Origin: Penium margaritaceum
Taxonomy: Eukaryota; Streptophyta; Zygnematophyceae; Desmidiales; Peniaceae
Length of the DNA: 64,000 bases
Direction of reading: 5' to 3'
Assembly: GCA_023375785.1 (NCBI GenBank)
Contig: SZWC01003926.1
Coordinates: forward strand, 57,081-121,080
The notes under the pieces were generated by a model. It did not search any database. It had not been told where the DNA came from and saw nothing but the letters and a program-made list of their open reading frames with translations. The translations under genes and the position numbers were made by a program. This document shows, in pieces, positions 30,790 through 40,747 of this stretch. The first letter of the stretch is position 1; each line of letters starts with the position of its first letter.

Positions 30790-33520
30790 ACTTACCTGTT
30801 TAGAGGGGGGGGGGGAGCAACATCGGAGCCGGAGATCCCCCCCCTGTCCAAAAGGGCAAAGTGTATTAGTGGAGTGTATATGATATGTGTATCTCACTGA
30901 CATGTGAAAAATACACCAAGTGTATCATACACTTAGTGTATTTTCCACATGTCTGTGAGATACACAGATCAAACACCTCCCCAATACACTTTACCTGTTT
31001 GGGGGAGGGAGGGGCAACATGGGAGCCGGATAACCCCCCCCTCCCCCCCTCCAAAAGGACAAAGTGTATTAGGGGAGTGTATATGATCTGTGTATCTCAC
31101 GGACATGTGAAAAATACACAAAGTGTATTTTACACTTAGTGTATTTTCCACATGTCCATGAGATACACAAATCATAGAGACTCCTCCAATGCACTTTACT
31201 TGTTTGGAGAGGGGGGATAACATGGGAGCGGGAGATCCTCCCCCCCTCTTGAAAAAGGGCAAAGTGTATTAGGGGAGTGTATATGATCTGTGTATCTCAC
31301 GAACATGTGAAAAATACACCAAGTGTATTATACACTAAGTGTATTTTCCACCTGTCTATGAGATACATAAATCATAGACACTTCTCCAATACACTTTGCC
31401 TGTTTGGATGGGGGATCAACATGGGAGCTGGATATCCCCCCCTCCTCAAAAGGACAGAGTGTATTAGGGGAGTGTATATAATCTGTGTATCTCACGGACA
31501 TGTAAAAAATACACTAAGAGTATTATACACTTAGTGTATTTTTCACATGTCCGTGAGATACACATATCATATACACTCTTCTAATACACTTCACCTGTTT
31601 GGAGGGGGGGGGGGTCAACATGGGAGTGGTATATCCTCCCCCCCTAAAAAGGGAAAAGCGTACTAGGGGAGTGTATATGATCTGTGTATCTCACAGACAT
31701 GTGAAAAATACACCAAGTGTATTATACACTGAGTGTATTTTCCACGTGTCCATGAGATACACAGATCATAGACACTCCTCCAATGCACTTTGCCTGTTTG
31801 GAGGGGGGGCAATATGGGAGCTGGATATCCCCCTCTCTCAAAGGGGCAGAGTGTATTATAGGAGTGTATATGATCTGTGTATCTCACGGACATGTGAAAA
31901 ATACACTAAGTGTATAATACACTTGGTGTATTTTTCACATGTCCGTGAGATACACAGATCATATAAACTCCCCCAATACAATTTACCTATTTGGAGGGGG
32001 GGGGCAACATGGGAGCGAGAGATCCTCTCCCCCTAAAAAGGGAAAAGTGTATTAGGGGAGTATATATGATCTGTGTATCTCACGGACATGTGAAAAATAC
32101 ACTAAGTGTATAATACACTTGGTGTATTTTCCACGTGTCCATGAGATACACAGATCATAGACACTCCTCCAACACACTTTGCCTGTTTGGAGGGGGGGGA
32201 CAACATGGGAGCTGGATATCTCCCCTCCCTCAAAGGGGCAGAGTGTATTAGGGGAGTGTATATGATCTGTGTATCTCACGGACATGTGAAAAATACACNG
32301 TGTATTTTTCACATGTCCGTGAGATACACAGATCATATAAACTCCCCCAATACAATTTACCTATTTGGAGGGGGGGGGCAACATGGGAGCGAGAGATCCT
32401 CTCCCCCTAAAAAGGGAAAAGTGTATTAGGGGAGTATATATGATCTGTGTATCTCACGGACATGTGAAAAATACACCAAGTGTATTATACACTTAGTGTA
32501 TTTTCCACGTGTCCATGAGATACACAGATCATAGACACTCCTCCAACACACTTTGCCTGTTTGGAGGGGGGGGACAACATGGGAGCTGGATATCTCCCCT
32601 CCCTCAAAGGGGCAGAGTGTATTAGGGGAGTGTATATGATCTGTGTATCTCACGAACATGTGAAAAATACACTAAGTGTATTATACACTTAGTGCATTTT
32701 TCACATGTCCGTGAGATACACAGGTGATATACACTCCCTCAATACACTTTACCTGTTTGGAGGGGGGGGGCAACATGGGAGCGGGAGATCCTCCACCCTT
32801 AAAAAGGGAAAAGTGTATTAGGGGAGTGTATATGATCTGTGTATCTCACGGACATGTGAAAATTACACCAATTGTATTATACACTTAGTGTATTTTCCAC
32901 ATGTCCACGAGATACACAGATCATAGACACTCGTCCAATACACTTTGCCTGTTTTGGAGGGGGGAGGGGCAACATGGGAGCTGGATATCTCCCCTACCTC
33001 AAAGGGGCAGAGTGTATTAGGGGAGTGTATATGATCTGTGTATCTCACGAACATGTGAAAAAGACACTAAGTGTATTATACACTTAGTGTATTTTTCACA
33101 TGTCCGTGAGATACACAGGTGATATACACTCCCTCAATACACTTTACCTGTTTTGAGGGGGGGGGGGCAACATGGGAGCTGGAGATCCTCCCCCCTTAAA
33201 AAGGGAAAAGTGTATTAGGGGAGTGTATATGATCTGTGTATCTCACGGACATGTGAAAATTACACCAATTGTATCATACACTTAGTGTATTTTCCACATG
33301 TCCACGAGATACACAGATCATAGACACTCGTCCAATACACTTTGCCTGTTTTGGAGGGGGGAGGGGCAACATGGGAGCTGGATATCTAGCCCCCCTCAAA
33401 AATGGCAGAGTGTATTAGGGAAGTGTATATGATCTGTGTATCTCACGAATGTGTAAAAAATACACTAAGTGTACTGTACACTTCATGTATTTTCTACATG
33501 TCCATAAGATACACAGATCA
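30790..33520. repeat. tandem array of about 195-bp palindromic units (about 14)
   Basis: Each unit has a spacer (CCTGTTTGGAGG, G-run, AACATGGGAGC, C-run) and a long near-perfect hairpin. The hairpin begins AGTGTATTAGGGGAGTGTAT, includes CTCACGGACATGTG, and is mirrored around TTATACAC. Spacer starts fall near 30797, 30990, 31197, 31398, 31590, 31792, 31986, 32181, 32360, 32555, 32752, 32948, 33147 and 33342. Peptide readings of the array ('YDLCISWT' and similar) appear on both strands because the units are palindromic; none is a gene. An N lies at 32299. Confidence 0.92.
31926..32672. other. single-N join with repeated flank
   Basis: The N at 32299 is followed by 32300-32672, which repeats 31926-32298 (373 bases) almost exactly. 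Because the region is itself tandem, a true duplication cannot be excluded, but the match starts exactly at the N. Confidence 0.75.
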
Positions 33521-33696
33521 TAGACACTCCTTTAAAGGTCTAAGTACAAATGTACGTCTGTGGAAGCGAACTGTACATTGATTTGTGGAAAAAGAAAGCA
33601 TGGTACTTGTTGAGTGTTTAAAACTTTATTACAAGCCTTCCAAGAATGTTCGCGTGTTAAATCATACAAGTACATTCTTATATGTATGAACATACA

Positions 33697-34559
33697 TAGT
33701 AAGGTAAATTGTAATGTAACTTCCACGAAGGTACCATGAAATTTCCAGAGGCATACATGTGACATGTACACTGTATGAAGAGTGTATTTTTTAGAGGTGA
33801 TTAACCATAAATGTAACAACCGTATACCAGGTGTACCCTATGAATGATTATGATGTAATCCTCGATTGTGAATTCCTCCACAAATACAACCCTGCATTCA
33901 ATTGGGACGAGCACACCATCTTAGTTCCTTGTCTACGTGATCTGAGGAAGAGGAAGTGGAGGAGGAGACTTGCAAGGAGGATGCGTCGAAACAGTTGACA
34001 CCTCCCAAGGAGGAATTGGCACCTATGATGCTGCATTTGAAACAGCTCAAGCATGATATTTCAAAAAGGGAGCAATTATCTTTGGAGTTTGTGCGAGATG
34101 TGGAGGACACCTTTGACCAACCGGAGGNTAGTAAGGTAAATTGTAATGTAACTTCCACGAAGGTACCATGAAATTTCCAGAGGCATACATGTGACATGTA
34201 CACTGCATGAAGAGTGTATTTTTTAGAGGTGATTAACCATAAATGTAACAACCGTATACCAGGTGTACCCTATGAATGATTATGATGTAATCCTCGATTG
34301 TGAATTCCTCCACAAATACAACCCTGCATTCAATTGGGACGAGCACACCATCTTAGTTCCTTGTCTACGTGATCTGAGGAAGAGGAAGTGGAGGAGGAGA
34401 CTTGCAAGGAGGATGCGTCGAAACAGTTGACACCTCCCAAGGAGGAATTGGCACCTATGATGCTGCATTTGAAACAGCTCAAGCATGATATTTCAAAAAG
34501 GGAGCAATTATCTTTGGAGTTTGTGCGAGATGTGGAGGACACCTTTGACCAACCGGAGG
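33697..34559. other. single-N join with 431-bp repeated flank
   Basis: 34129-34559 repeats 33697-34127 with one difference seen; the N is at 34128. The repeated part contains the last 117 bases of the foldback element, its 3' target duplication and the end of the gypsy H protease. Either an unresolved contig overlap or a true 432-bp tandem duplication would give this. Confidence 0.85.
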
Positions 34560-34860
34560 ATGTGGCACCTGATGTGGCGCATAGGGTAACTTATGAGCAG
34601 TCGAGGGCCCAAGGCAAGTTTGCCGCGGCATTTGAGGGGCTTTAGAAGGTTTGTACACAGTTTGAGGACGTGTTCCCCGACACCCTTCCGATGATTTTGC
34701 CACCAAAGCAAGATGTGGACCATTGCATTGACCTCAAGCCTGTAGGGCCCCCACCTATTCGTGCAACTTACCGCATAAGAGACGTGTAGCTGCAGGTTCT
34801 TACGAAGTAGCTGACTCATATGACAAAGCAGGGCTTAATCCACCCATTGTGGTCCCCTTA
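34246..34860 (+). pseudogene. gypsy H protease end, linker and reverse transcriptase start
   Basis: After the second protease C-terminal copy, a Glu/Lys-rich linker (34388-34555) leads into 'FEDVFPDTLPMILPPKQDVD', 'IDLKPVGPPPIRATYR' and 'MTKQGLIHPLWSPY', the classical opening of gypsy reverse transcriptase. A TAG follows 'FEGL', and other stops are present. The reading is cut at 34860 by element K and continues at 38303. Confidence 0.85.
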
Positions 34861-35025
34861 TGTCAGAAGAATGCAGGCACGAGAACATCAGTAGCAGAAG
34901 CAGGCAGAAGCATCGGAACATGCACGAGTACCTCAGCAAGTGTGACGGAGGCGAGAGTGGTCCCGAGGAGTTAGTCGCAGAGCTTGACAGAGGCCGAGGT
35001 GCAACGAAGACGAAGTAGACAAGCT

Positions 35026-35110
<85 letters not shown>

Positions 35111-35555
35111 AGGAGCAAAACGAGTGATGGCTGGTTAGGAACTGAGCGAAGGAGCGAGAGTAACGGAGCGAAGAGCGGAGAGCTGAGAGAGGTTGGCGAA
35201 GGCAAGGTATGCGAGGTGCGAGAAGAGCGAAGACACGGCGGTGAAGCCGCGGAACCAAAGGGGAACAGAATGAGGAAGAACTATTCTGGTTAAATGAGAG
35301 GGAATAAACATCCTCTGTATATACAATTCAGAACAGGACAAAACAACAGTAATAACGGCTTCTTAACGCTAGCCGGATGCGTTACGAATATGTTCGCTTG
35401 TTGTTCCAACGGTCTTGGTTCTTCGCTCGGTGTTGTACCATTTTGCTCATGGCCGTTGGGTGAGGAGCAGAGCTTGGGGACTTGCACCGGATGTCTTGGT
35501 GCGTTTTCCGAAGTTCAGTCGGAGGAGGTATTGTTGTCGGATTCTGTTTCTGACA
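34861..35555 (-). repeat. 3' LTR of element K, with expanded (GA)n
   Basis: On the minus strand it starts TGTCAGAAACAG at 35555 and ends at 34861. A purine-rich CACGGAGGG just outside, at 35556-35564, serves as polypurine tract. The GA run at 35029-35109 is about 80 bases, against about 20 in the other LTR, which explains the length difference (695 against 631). Confidence 0.92.
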
Positions 35556-36317
35556 CCCTCCGTGAATCCAACACAGTGATGCGTTGTGCAACTGGAGCTG
35601 ATCTGATGGCAAAGCGCCTTATGGGTGGAGCGATCATTGTTGCTCGTTGTTGATAGTTTTGGCAAGGTGGCATGTAGCTTCCACAGTGGTTGATCAGCTG
35701 CCTCCACATTCCGGTTATGTTGTCCGGTTCCTTCTCCAGCAGGGGATGCATGTCAGGTTCAATGAGCTCTTTCAGGCCCTTCCGCATGTCCCTGTTGAAA
35801 GCCTCATGCTTCCTTGTAAACACATTGGTGTTGCACACCTTCCCAAGGTACTTCTGCTCGTCCAGAAGTCCATTGGTTGTCAGGTTGCCAGGTTGGTGGA
35901 TTCTCTTGTGGGCTGTGCGGGATCATGACCTGGGGGTCGGTAATACAGCCTGTCCAGGTGAATTGGAGGGAGTGCCATGACGAGGAGAGTGGTGGAGGAG
36001 ATGTACTGTCTTTCCCAAGTTGTCTGTTGCAGCTTGTACCAGAGATCAGGTGCACTGCTTGCTTCTTCCACAAGAGTGTGGTAGGAGGGGTGCATGATGG
36101 TCTTCAGCTGATCCCATGCTGAGGTAGTTACTGCGTTGAGTGCTGAGGGAGATGTGTGAGCAGTTCGAAGGTGCTCAAAACTGCCTTGGAAGAGGTCACA
36201 GAAGCCATACCCTCGAATTGAGACGAGTTTGCCAGTGGACCATACGCTGCGTGTCCAGAGGAGGATGTTTTGACCATCTTTGGCCAAGAAGGGACAGTAT
36301 ACCCATGGATTCCCCAT
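35515..36317 (-). pseudogene. element K gag-like remnant
   Basis: Minus-strand frames carry 'WDQLKTIMHPSYHTLVEEAS' and 'APDLWYKLQQTTWERQYIS' (36317-35880), then, in another frame, 'VFTRKHEAFNRDMRKGLKEL' (35838-35760). The Trp-rich pattern and spacing recall the UBN2-type gag of copia elements, but similarity is weak. No zinc knuckle is seen. It may be relic gag in an element that lost pol. Confidence 0.4.
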
Positions 36318-37636
36318 TTTCCTGGGAGGAGTAGATCACGACAAGGGGAGAAAGGGCTGGCGTGTCGCAGGAGGTATGTTATTGGTCGTAGATGCAAACT
36401 GCTGCGAGGTTGGAGATCACGCAGTGTAGATCCTTGTGCTGATGCAGATAAAAAATGATGCGGGAGCGAAAGCTGATGAGGGCAGAGTGAGCACAGGGGT
36501 GAACCGCGTGCGCGGTAGGAAGTTTCAGCGTGGGTGCAGGTCGTCGCAGGACGGGCGATGCGACCGGGAAGATCCTTGTGCCGAGCGGAAAGCGATGCGG
36601 AGACGGAGGAATGCGGAGACGGCTGATGACTGAGTGGACGCAGGGGCAAAACCACGTGCGCTGCAGATGCTGATGAGGAAGATTGATGCGGGGTCAATGC
36701 TATCGATGCTGATGACGAAGAGGTTAAGAGGGAGCAGACGGAGATGAGATCAGGCAAGCGGCTGATGAGGCTGAAGAGGCTGGAGCGAAGATGATAAGGA
36801 GAACTGAAGGCAGGGGATGGAGGCGAAGATGATGCGGAGAGAAATGAAGGTTGATGACAATGCTGGAGGTTGAAAGTGTGGCAGTCAGAGGATGGCCAGA
36901 TGAGACATGGCGTGGTAGAGAGCAAGAGCGAGACAACCACTTCCTCTACTTTCAGGAGAGTGACGGCTTGTTCCCTAGTTGGCCCAAGACTCAGGCAGGA
37001 AGACTGGTGGTGTCCGATATCCTGGAAGCGAGGGGAAGCCGGTTGCGGCGGAGAAGGTCGTGAGATAGGCGGTGACGCTGGTCCGCGAGTGTCAAGAGAG
37101 TGACGGCTTGTTTCCCCAGTTGGCTCGCAACAGGAGCAGGGAGACTGGTGGTGTCCGATATCCTGACGGTGGCTGGTACGCTGCTGTTGCTCACAACATG
37201 AGAGGGCGGTGCGAGGAAGCGGCTCGAGATAAAGAATGCAGCGGGCTGAAGATGATGGGGTAGAGGAAGTAGATAAGATGGATGAGGGGAGAGGAGAAGG
37301 GCGGAGGTGCTTGCGGGGGCTGAGGAGATGAGGGGCAGTGGATGGCGAACGGTAGGAAGCTTCGAGGTAGTTGATGGCAGGCGGCGGCTCGGGAGCTGCT
37401 TGCGACTGTTGTAGACGACGAGTCACCAATAGTTGGCCACGGGCGCGGAATGGGCGCAGGGCTTCCTCAGGATGACGTGGCGTTTCTTCAATACAAGGAG
37501 CACTCCAGGCGATGCTGCTGATGTTAGCTGCTGGCGAAGCAGAGAGGCGCGAAGCGACGGTAGCGGCGGCAGAGGAATGCAGATCAGGGCGGTGGAGTAA
37601 GGGTGGCGGCAGAGTGATGACGAGGTCACGGGGCAC
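36128..37636 (-). CDS. unrecognised 502-codon Ser/Pro/Leu-rich open frame in element K
   Basis: A long uninterrupted minus-strand frame starts 30 bases inside the primer-binding site. It is dominated by Ser, Pro, Leu and His, with short repeats ('QDIGHHQSPC' and 'QDIGHHQSSC'). No domain, signal peptide or zinc knuckle is recognised. Its C-terminal 60 codons overlap, in another frame, the gag-like remnant. The opposite strand is purine-rich, so the frame may stay open by composition alone. It could be a leader sequence rather than a protein gene. Confidence 0.3.
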   Translation of the reverse strand: MPRDLVITLPPPLLHRPDLHSSAAATVASRLSASPAANISSIAWSAPCIEETPRHPEEALRPFRARGQLLVTRRLQQSQAAPEPPPAINYLEASYRSPSTAPHLLSPRKHLRPSPLPSSILSTSSTPSSSARCILYLEPLPRTALSCCEQQQRTSHRQDIGHHQSPCSCCEPTGETSRHSLDTRGPASPPISRPSPPQPASPRFQDIGHHQSSCLSLGPTREQAVTLLKVEEVVVSLLLSTTPCLIWPSSDCHTFNLQHCHQPSFLSASSSPPSPAFSSPYHLRSSLFSLISRLPDLISVCSLLTSSSSASIALTPHQSSSSASAAHVVLPLRPLSHQPSPHSSVSASLSARHKDLPGRIARPATTCTHAETSYRARGSPLCSLCPHQLSLPHHFLSASAQGSTLRDLQPRSSLHLRPITYLLRHASPFSPCRDLLLPGKWGIHGYTVPSWPKMVKTSSSGHAAYGPLANSSQFEGMASVTSSKAVLSTFELLTHLPQHSTQ

Positions 37637-37653
37637 CAGGTGCTGTCGCCTGA

Positions 37654-37666
37654 TGCTCTGATACCA
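37654..37666 (-). promoter_or_regulatory. primer-binding site of element K
   Basis: The plus strand reads TGCTCTGATACCA, so the minus strand is TGGTATCAGAGCA. It is a perfect complement of the initiator tRNA-Met 3' end and immediately adjoins the 5' LTR. It fixes the orientation of K. Confidence 0.93.
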
Positions 37667-38297
37667 TGTCAGAAGAATGCAGGCACGAGAACAGCAGTAG
37701 CAGAAGCAGGCAGAAGCATCGGAACATGCACGAGTACGTCAGCAAGTGTGACGGAGGCGAGAGTGGTCCCCAGGAGATAGTCGTAGAGCTTGACAGAGGC
37801 CGAGGTGCAACGAAGACGAAGTAGACAAGCTGTTGAGAGAGAGAGAGAGAGCAGGAGCAAAACGAGTGATGGCTGGTTGGGAACTGAGCGAAGGAGCGAG
37901 AGTGACGGAGCGAAGAGCAGAGAGCTGAGAGAGGTTGGCGAAGGCAAGGTATGCGAGGTGCGAGCAGAGCGAAGACACGGCGGCGAAGCCGCGGAACCAA
38001 AGGGGAATAGAATGAGGAAGAACTGTTTTGGTTAAATGAGAGGGAATAAACATCCTCTGTATATACAATTCAGAACAGGACAAAACAACAATAAGAACGG
38101 CTTCTTAACGCTAGCCGGACGCGTTGCGAATATGTTCGCTTGTTGTTCCAATAGTCTTGGTTCCTCGCTCGGTGTTGTAGTGTTTCGCTCATGGCCGTTG
38201 GGTGAGGAGCAGAGCTTGGGGACTTGCACCGGATGTCTTGGTGCGTTTTCCGAAGTTCAGTCCGAGGAGGTATTGTTGTCGAATTCTGTTTCTGACA
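37667..38297 (-). repeat. 5' LTR of element K
   Basis: Same ends as the 3' copy, with a short GA run at about 37833-37852. CCTTA follows at 38298. It includes a TATA-like TATATAC near 38058. Confidence 0.92.
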
Positions 38298-38302
38298 CCT
38301 TA

Positions 38303-38985
38303 TGCTGCACCTGTCTTTTTGTGCACGAAAAGATGAGGAGATGTGCATGTGTATGAACTACCGGGTGTTGAATGAGTTGACTATCAAGATACCCAATTCC
38401 ATGAGCCAAGGACCTATTCAACCAGCTCCGTGCTACTTGTTTCTTCACAAAGATCAACCTCCGATCCGGCTACCACCAGATCCACATCATAGCAGATGAT
38501 GTTGAAAATATGGTCTTCCACACTAGTTATGATCAATACGAGTTCCTTGTTATGACGTTTGGGTTGACCAATGTGTTGGCCACCTTCATGGCGACAATGA
38601 ACAACATCTGCAGGCCGTAGTTAGGTGAATTTCTAGTGGCAAACATCAATGACATGTTGGTGTATAACAGGATGATGGAGGAGCATGAGGCACATGTGAA
38701 CCAAGTCCTTGAGATTTTGAGGAAGGAGAAAATTTGCCAAAGCTCTCTAAGTGTGAGCTCGTGATGGGACAAGATGAATCCCTTGGACACATAATTCACA
38801 ATGGAAAAATTGCCATGGACCCGCACAAGGTGTTGGCCGTGCAAGAGTGGCTGAAGTTATGTAGTATGCACAATGTGCAAGTGTTATTTAGTTTTTGCAA
38901 CTACTACCGTAGGTTTTTCCTTGGCTATGTGGGAGTTTTAGCGCTACTTTACCATCTTAATTTCAATGTTCGTAAGTCAAGTTAG
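38303..38985 (+). pseudogene. gypsy H reverse transcriptase, remaining part
   Basis: 'MCMCMNYRVLNELTIKIPNS' corresponds to the 'RMCVDYRALN' box. 'INLRSGYHQIHI', 'EFLVMTFGLTN' and 'FLVANINDMLVYN' follow. In the last, the Tyr-Leu-Asp-Asp box reads Asn-Ile-Asn-Asp, so a catalytic Asp is lost. 'LSKCELVMGQDESLGHII' and 'NYYRRFF' belong to the thumb and connection. Frameshifts lie near 38455 and 38735, and there is a TAG at 38618. Confidence 0.87.
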
Positions 38986-39036
38986 AGATTTAGAAAACAA
39001 GAAGTCATTGAGAATTTCAAAAGGGCTCTGACCTTT

Positions 39037-39420
39037 GTGCCAGCCTTACACTTGGCTGATAGCGGCCGTGACTTTGAAATGGCAACCGATGCATCAGACC
39101 TGACCATTGGTGGTATCCTTTTGCAGGATTCTACCAATGCTTTACAGCCACTCACGCACTACTTGCGCAAGTTACATAGAGTTGAGCTATATTATACCAC
39201 CCACAACAAGGAGATGTTCGATGTGGTCATGGCCTTCAAGAACTGATAATTCTACCTCGAGGCACGGAAATACACGATCTATATTGACCATCACGCATTG
39301 AAGTATCTCAAGACATAGCCAAACCTGAGCAAGCAGAAAGCACGATGGGTGAAGTACCTTGAGACACACTTCGACTACGAGATTGTCTATTGGTTGGGTC
39401 GCATCAACCAAGCCGACACA
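39037..39420 (+). pseudogene. gypsy H RNase H
   Basis: 'FEMATDASDLTIGGILLQ' carries the first acidic residue. 'HRVELYYTTHNKEMFDVVMA' carries the Glu, and 'KYTIYIDHHALKYL' the third acidic position. Two adjacent stops near 39244 and another near 39316 interrupt. 'RWVKYLETHFDYEIVYWLG' is the usual end of the domain before integrase. Confidence 0.87.
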
Positions 39421-39639
39421 CTCTTACGGGGACCGGACCTGATGTTGCACGTTGGATCTCTCACCATCCACGAGGATTCTTTCCATTTCAAGCTCTTCAC
39501 TAAGAGATACGAGGTGCATGGAAAACATGATGCTTGGAGATTTTTATTTGAGGTCATATTGGCGATGGCGTGGCACACAACATGTGGTGGTTCCCGTGGT
39601 ACCAATGCTTCGGCAGCTGATTTTGGACTAGGGCCATGA

Positions 39640-40320
39640 CAGTGGCCAGAACGGTCACTTCTCCATCGACAAGACAACGAAGGCGGTGGCTTGCTTCTTT
39701 CGGTGGCCCACTATGTCGTTGGAGGTGGCTAATATTCTGACGGAGCTGTGACGTGTGCCAATGTCACAAGGTGCAGAGGACGAAGACATCCGGTCTCCTC
39801 CAACCTTTGCCCATCCCCAAGCAGCGGTGTCAAGACATCTCCATGGAGTTCATCACGGACTTGTCCGAGATAGCAGCAGGTCACAATGTGGTGTTGGTGG
39901 TGGTGGATCTCTTTAGCAAGATGACGTAATTATTTACGATGCATGATATGTTGAGTGCGGAAGGCACGACTTGGCTGTTCCTCGAGTACATCGTGTGCCT
40001 CCATGCTGTTCCATGGTCCACTGCGAGCGACAGCGACCCGCGCTTCACAAGAACGTTCTGGCGTGACCTCATGGAGCGGTATGCGAACAAGTTGCAGCTG
40101 TTGACCAGTTTTCATCCCGAAATTGTGGGACAGGCGGACAAACCAGACATTGGAGCAGCTCCTCCGTATAGTGGGTAATCTGGACGATATGGCGTGGAAC
40201 AGCAGTTGCCAATTGTTGAACTGGCGTACAACTCCTTCATGTCCGCTTCCATCGGCAAGGTTGCATACGAGGTGGTGAACGGGACGGTGCCCGCAACATG
40301 CACGTGAGTTCAAGTAGATT
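39640..40320 (+). pseudogene. gypsy H integrase core
   Basis: Read over several frames: 'CQCHKVQRTKT' (zinc-binding Cys pair), 'ISMEFITDLSE' (first Asp), 'SDSDPRFTRTFWRDLM' (second Asp) and 'SFHPEIVGQADKPDI', where the expected catalytic Glu after 'GQ' is replaced by Asp. 'QLPIVELAYNSFMSASIGK' is the conserved end of the core. Stops and frameshifts are frequent. Confidence 0.85.
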
Positions 40321-40379
40321 TAGGTAGAAACGCGGCATGCATTGGCGATGGCACAAGAGCAATGGAAAGTACGAGCAGA

Positions 40380-40747
40380 AAGCCGACGTGTAGATGCAAT
40401 TCTCAAGGTCAGTAATCATGTACTTCCCAATAACCCATACGTCAAGCTTCATGAGGTCTGACCAGACAATTTAAGACCGAGGTGGCTTGGCCCGTTAGAG
40501 GTGCTTGAAATACGGACGCCCATGGTGGCACGGTTGGTTCTTCCACCTTCCATTCCAGACCAAGACGTGTTCAACATATCCAAGCTCAAGCTCTACTATG
40601 ATCTGGCTGAGCCTTTACCTGGCAAATATTCCGAGTCTTCCCCTCCAGAGGTAATCAAGGACAAGCAAGAGTTTGAGGTAGAGGCCATCCTTGACTAACG
40701 TTGTTGAGGCTGTGGTTGGGAGTACCTCATCAAGTGGAAAGCTACAG
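40380..40747 (+). pseudogene. gypsy H integrase C-terminus and chromodomain, truncated
   Basis: 'LRPRWLGPLEVLEI' and 'VFNISKLKLYYDLAEPLPGK' form the C-terminal module. 'EFEVEAILD', a stop, and 'WEYLIKWKA' are the first two strands of a chromodomain, which in chromoviruses targets insertion to heterochromatin. The domain ends abruptly at 40747, where AGGTATGGTTAATCG begins. Confidence 0.88.

Larger units (their letters stand above)
30585..33813 (+). mobile_element. Mutator-like foldback element, copy 1, with 9-bp target duplication
   Basis: Flanked by exact 9-bp repeats TAACAACCG (30576-30584 and 33814-33822). The left end is AGGTATGGTTAATTG and the right end GATTAACCATAAATG, giving an inverted terminal core TATGGTTAAT/ATTAACCATA. 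Removing the element and one duplication joins the two protease halves in frame. Nine-base duplications are typical of Mutator-like elements. No transposase reading was found. The inside is mostly a tandem array of palindromes (listed separately), followed by about 270 bases shared, inverted, with 43042-43300. Confidence 0.85.
34861..38297 (-). mobile_element. non-autonomous LTR retrotransposon K with target duplication
   Basis: Two LTRs (34861-35555 and 37667-38297) with ends TGTCAGAA and TTCTGACA bound a 2.1-kb interior. The 5-bp target duplication CCTTA is exact (34856-34860 and 38298-38302). The primer site next to the right LTR shows that transcription runs on the minus strand. The interior has no protease, RT or integrase, so K must have been moved by another element. 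The LTRs differ by roughly 26 substitutions by eye over about 610 shared bases, plus a GA-run length change, making K one of the younger insertions. It interrupts the RT of gypsy H. Confidence 0.93.
29190..40747 (+). mobile_element. Ty3/gypsy chromovirus H, split by two insertions
   Basis: The plus-strand order gag, protease, RT, RNase H, integrase, chromodomain identifies a chromovirus. It is interrupted in the protease by a foldback element (30585-33813) and in RT by the LTR element K (34861-38297). A third foreign sequence starts at 40748 in the chromodomain. Each of the first two insertions has a perfect target duplication. All coding parts carry stops or frameshifts. Confidence 0.92.

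Noticed and set aside
30885-33087. Many similar 60-145-codon frames in the GTGTAT array, which look like a gene family
   Set aside because: The units are palindromes, so the same peptides appear on both strands; they are repeat products.
30797-33520. A CRISPR-like array (regular repeats of similar size)
   Set aside because: Repeat and spacer parts are both conserved between units, the units are long palindromes, and the context is a plant-type transposon.
35027-35293. Arg-Glu repeat protein on the plus strand
   Set aside because: It is the (GA)n microsatellite in the K LTR; the other LTR has a much shorter run.
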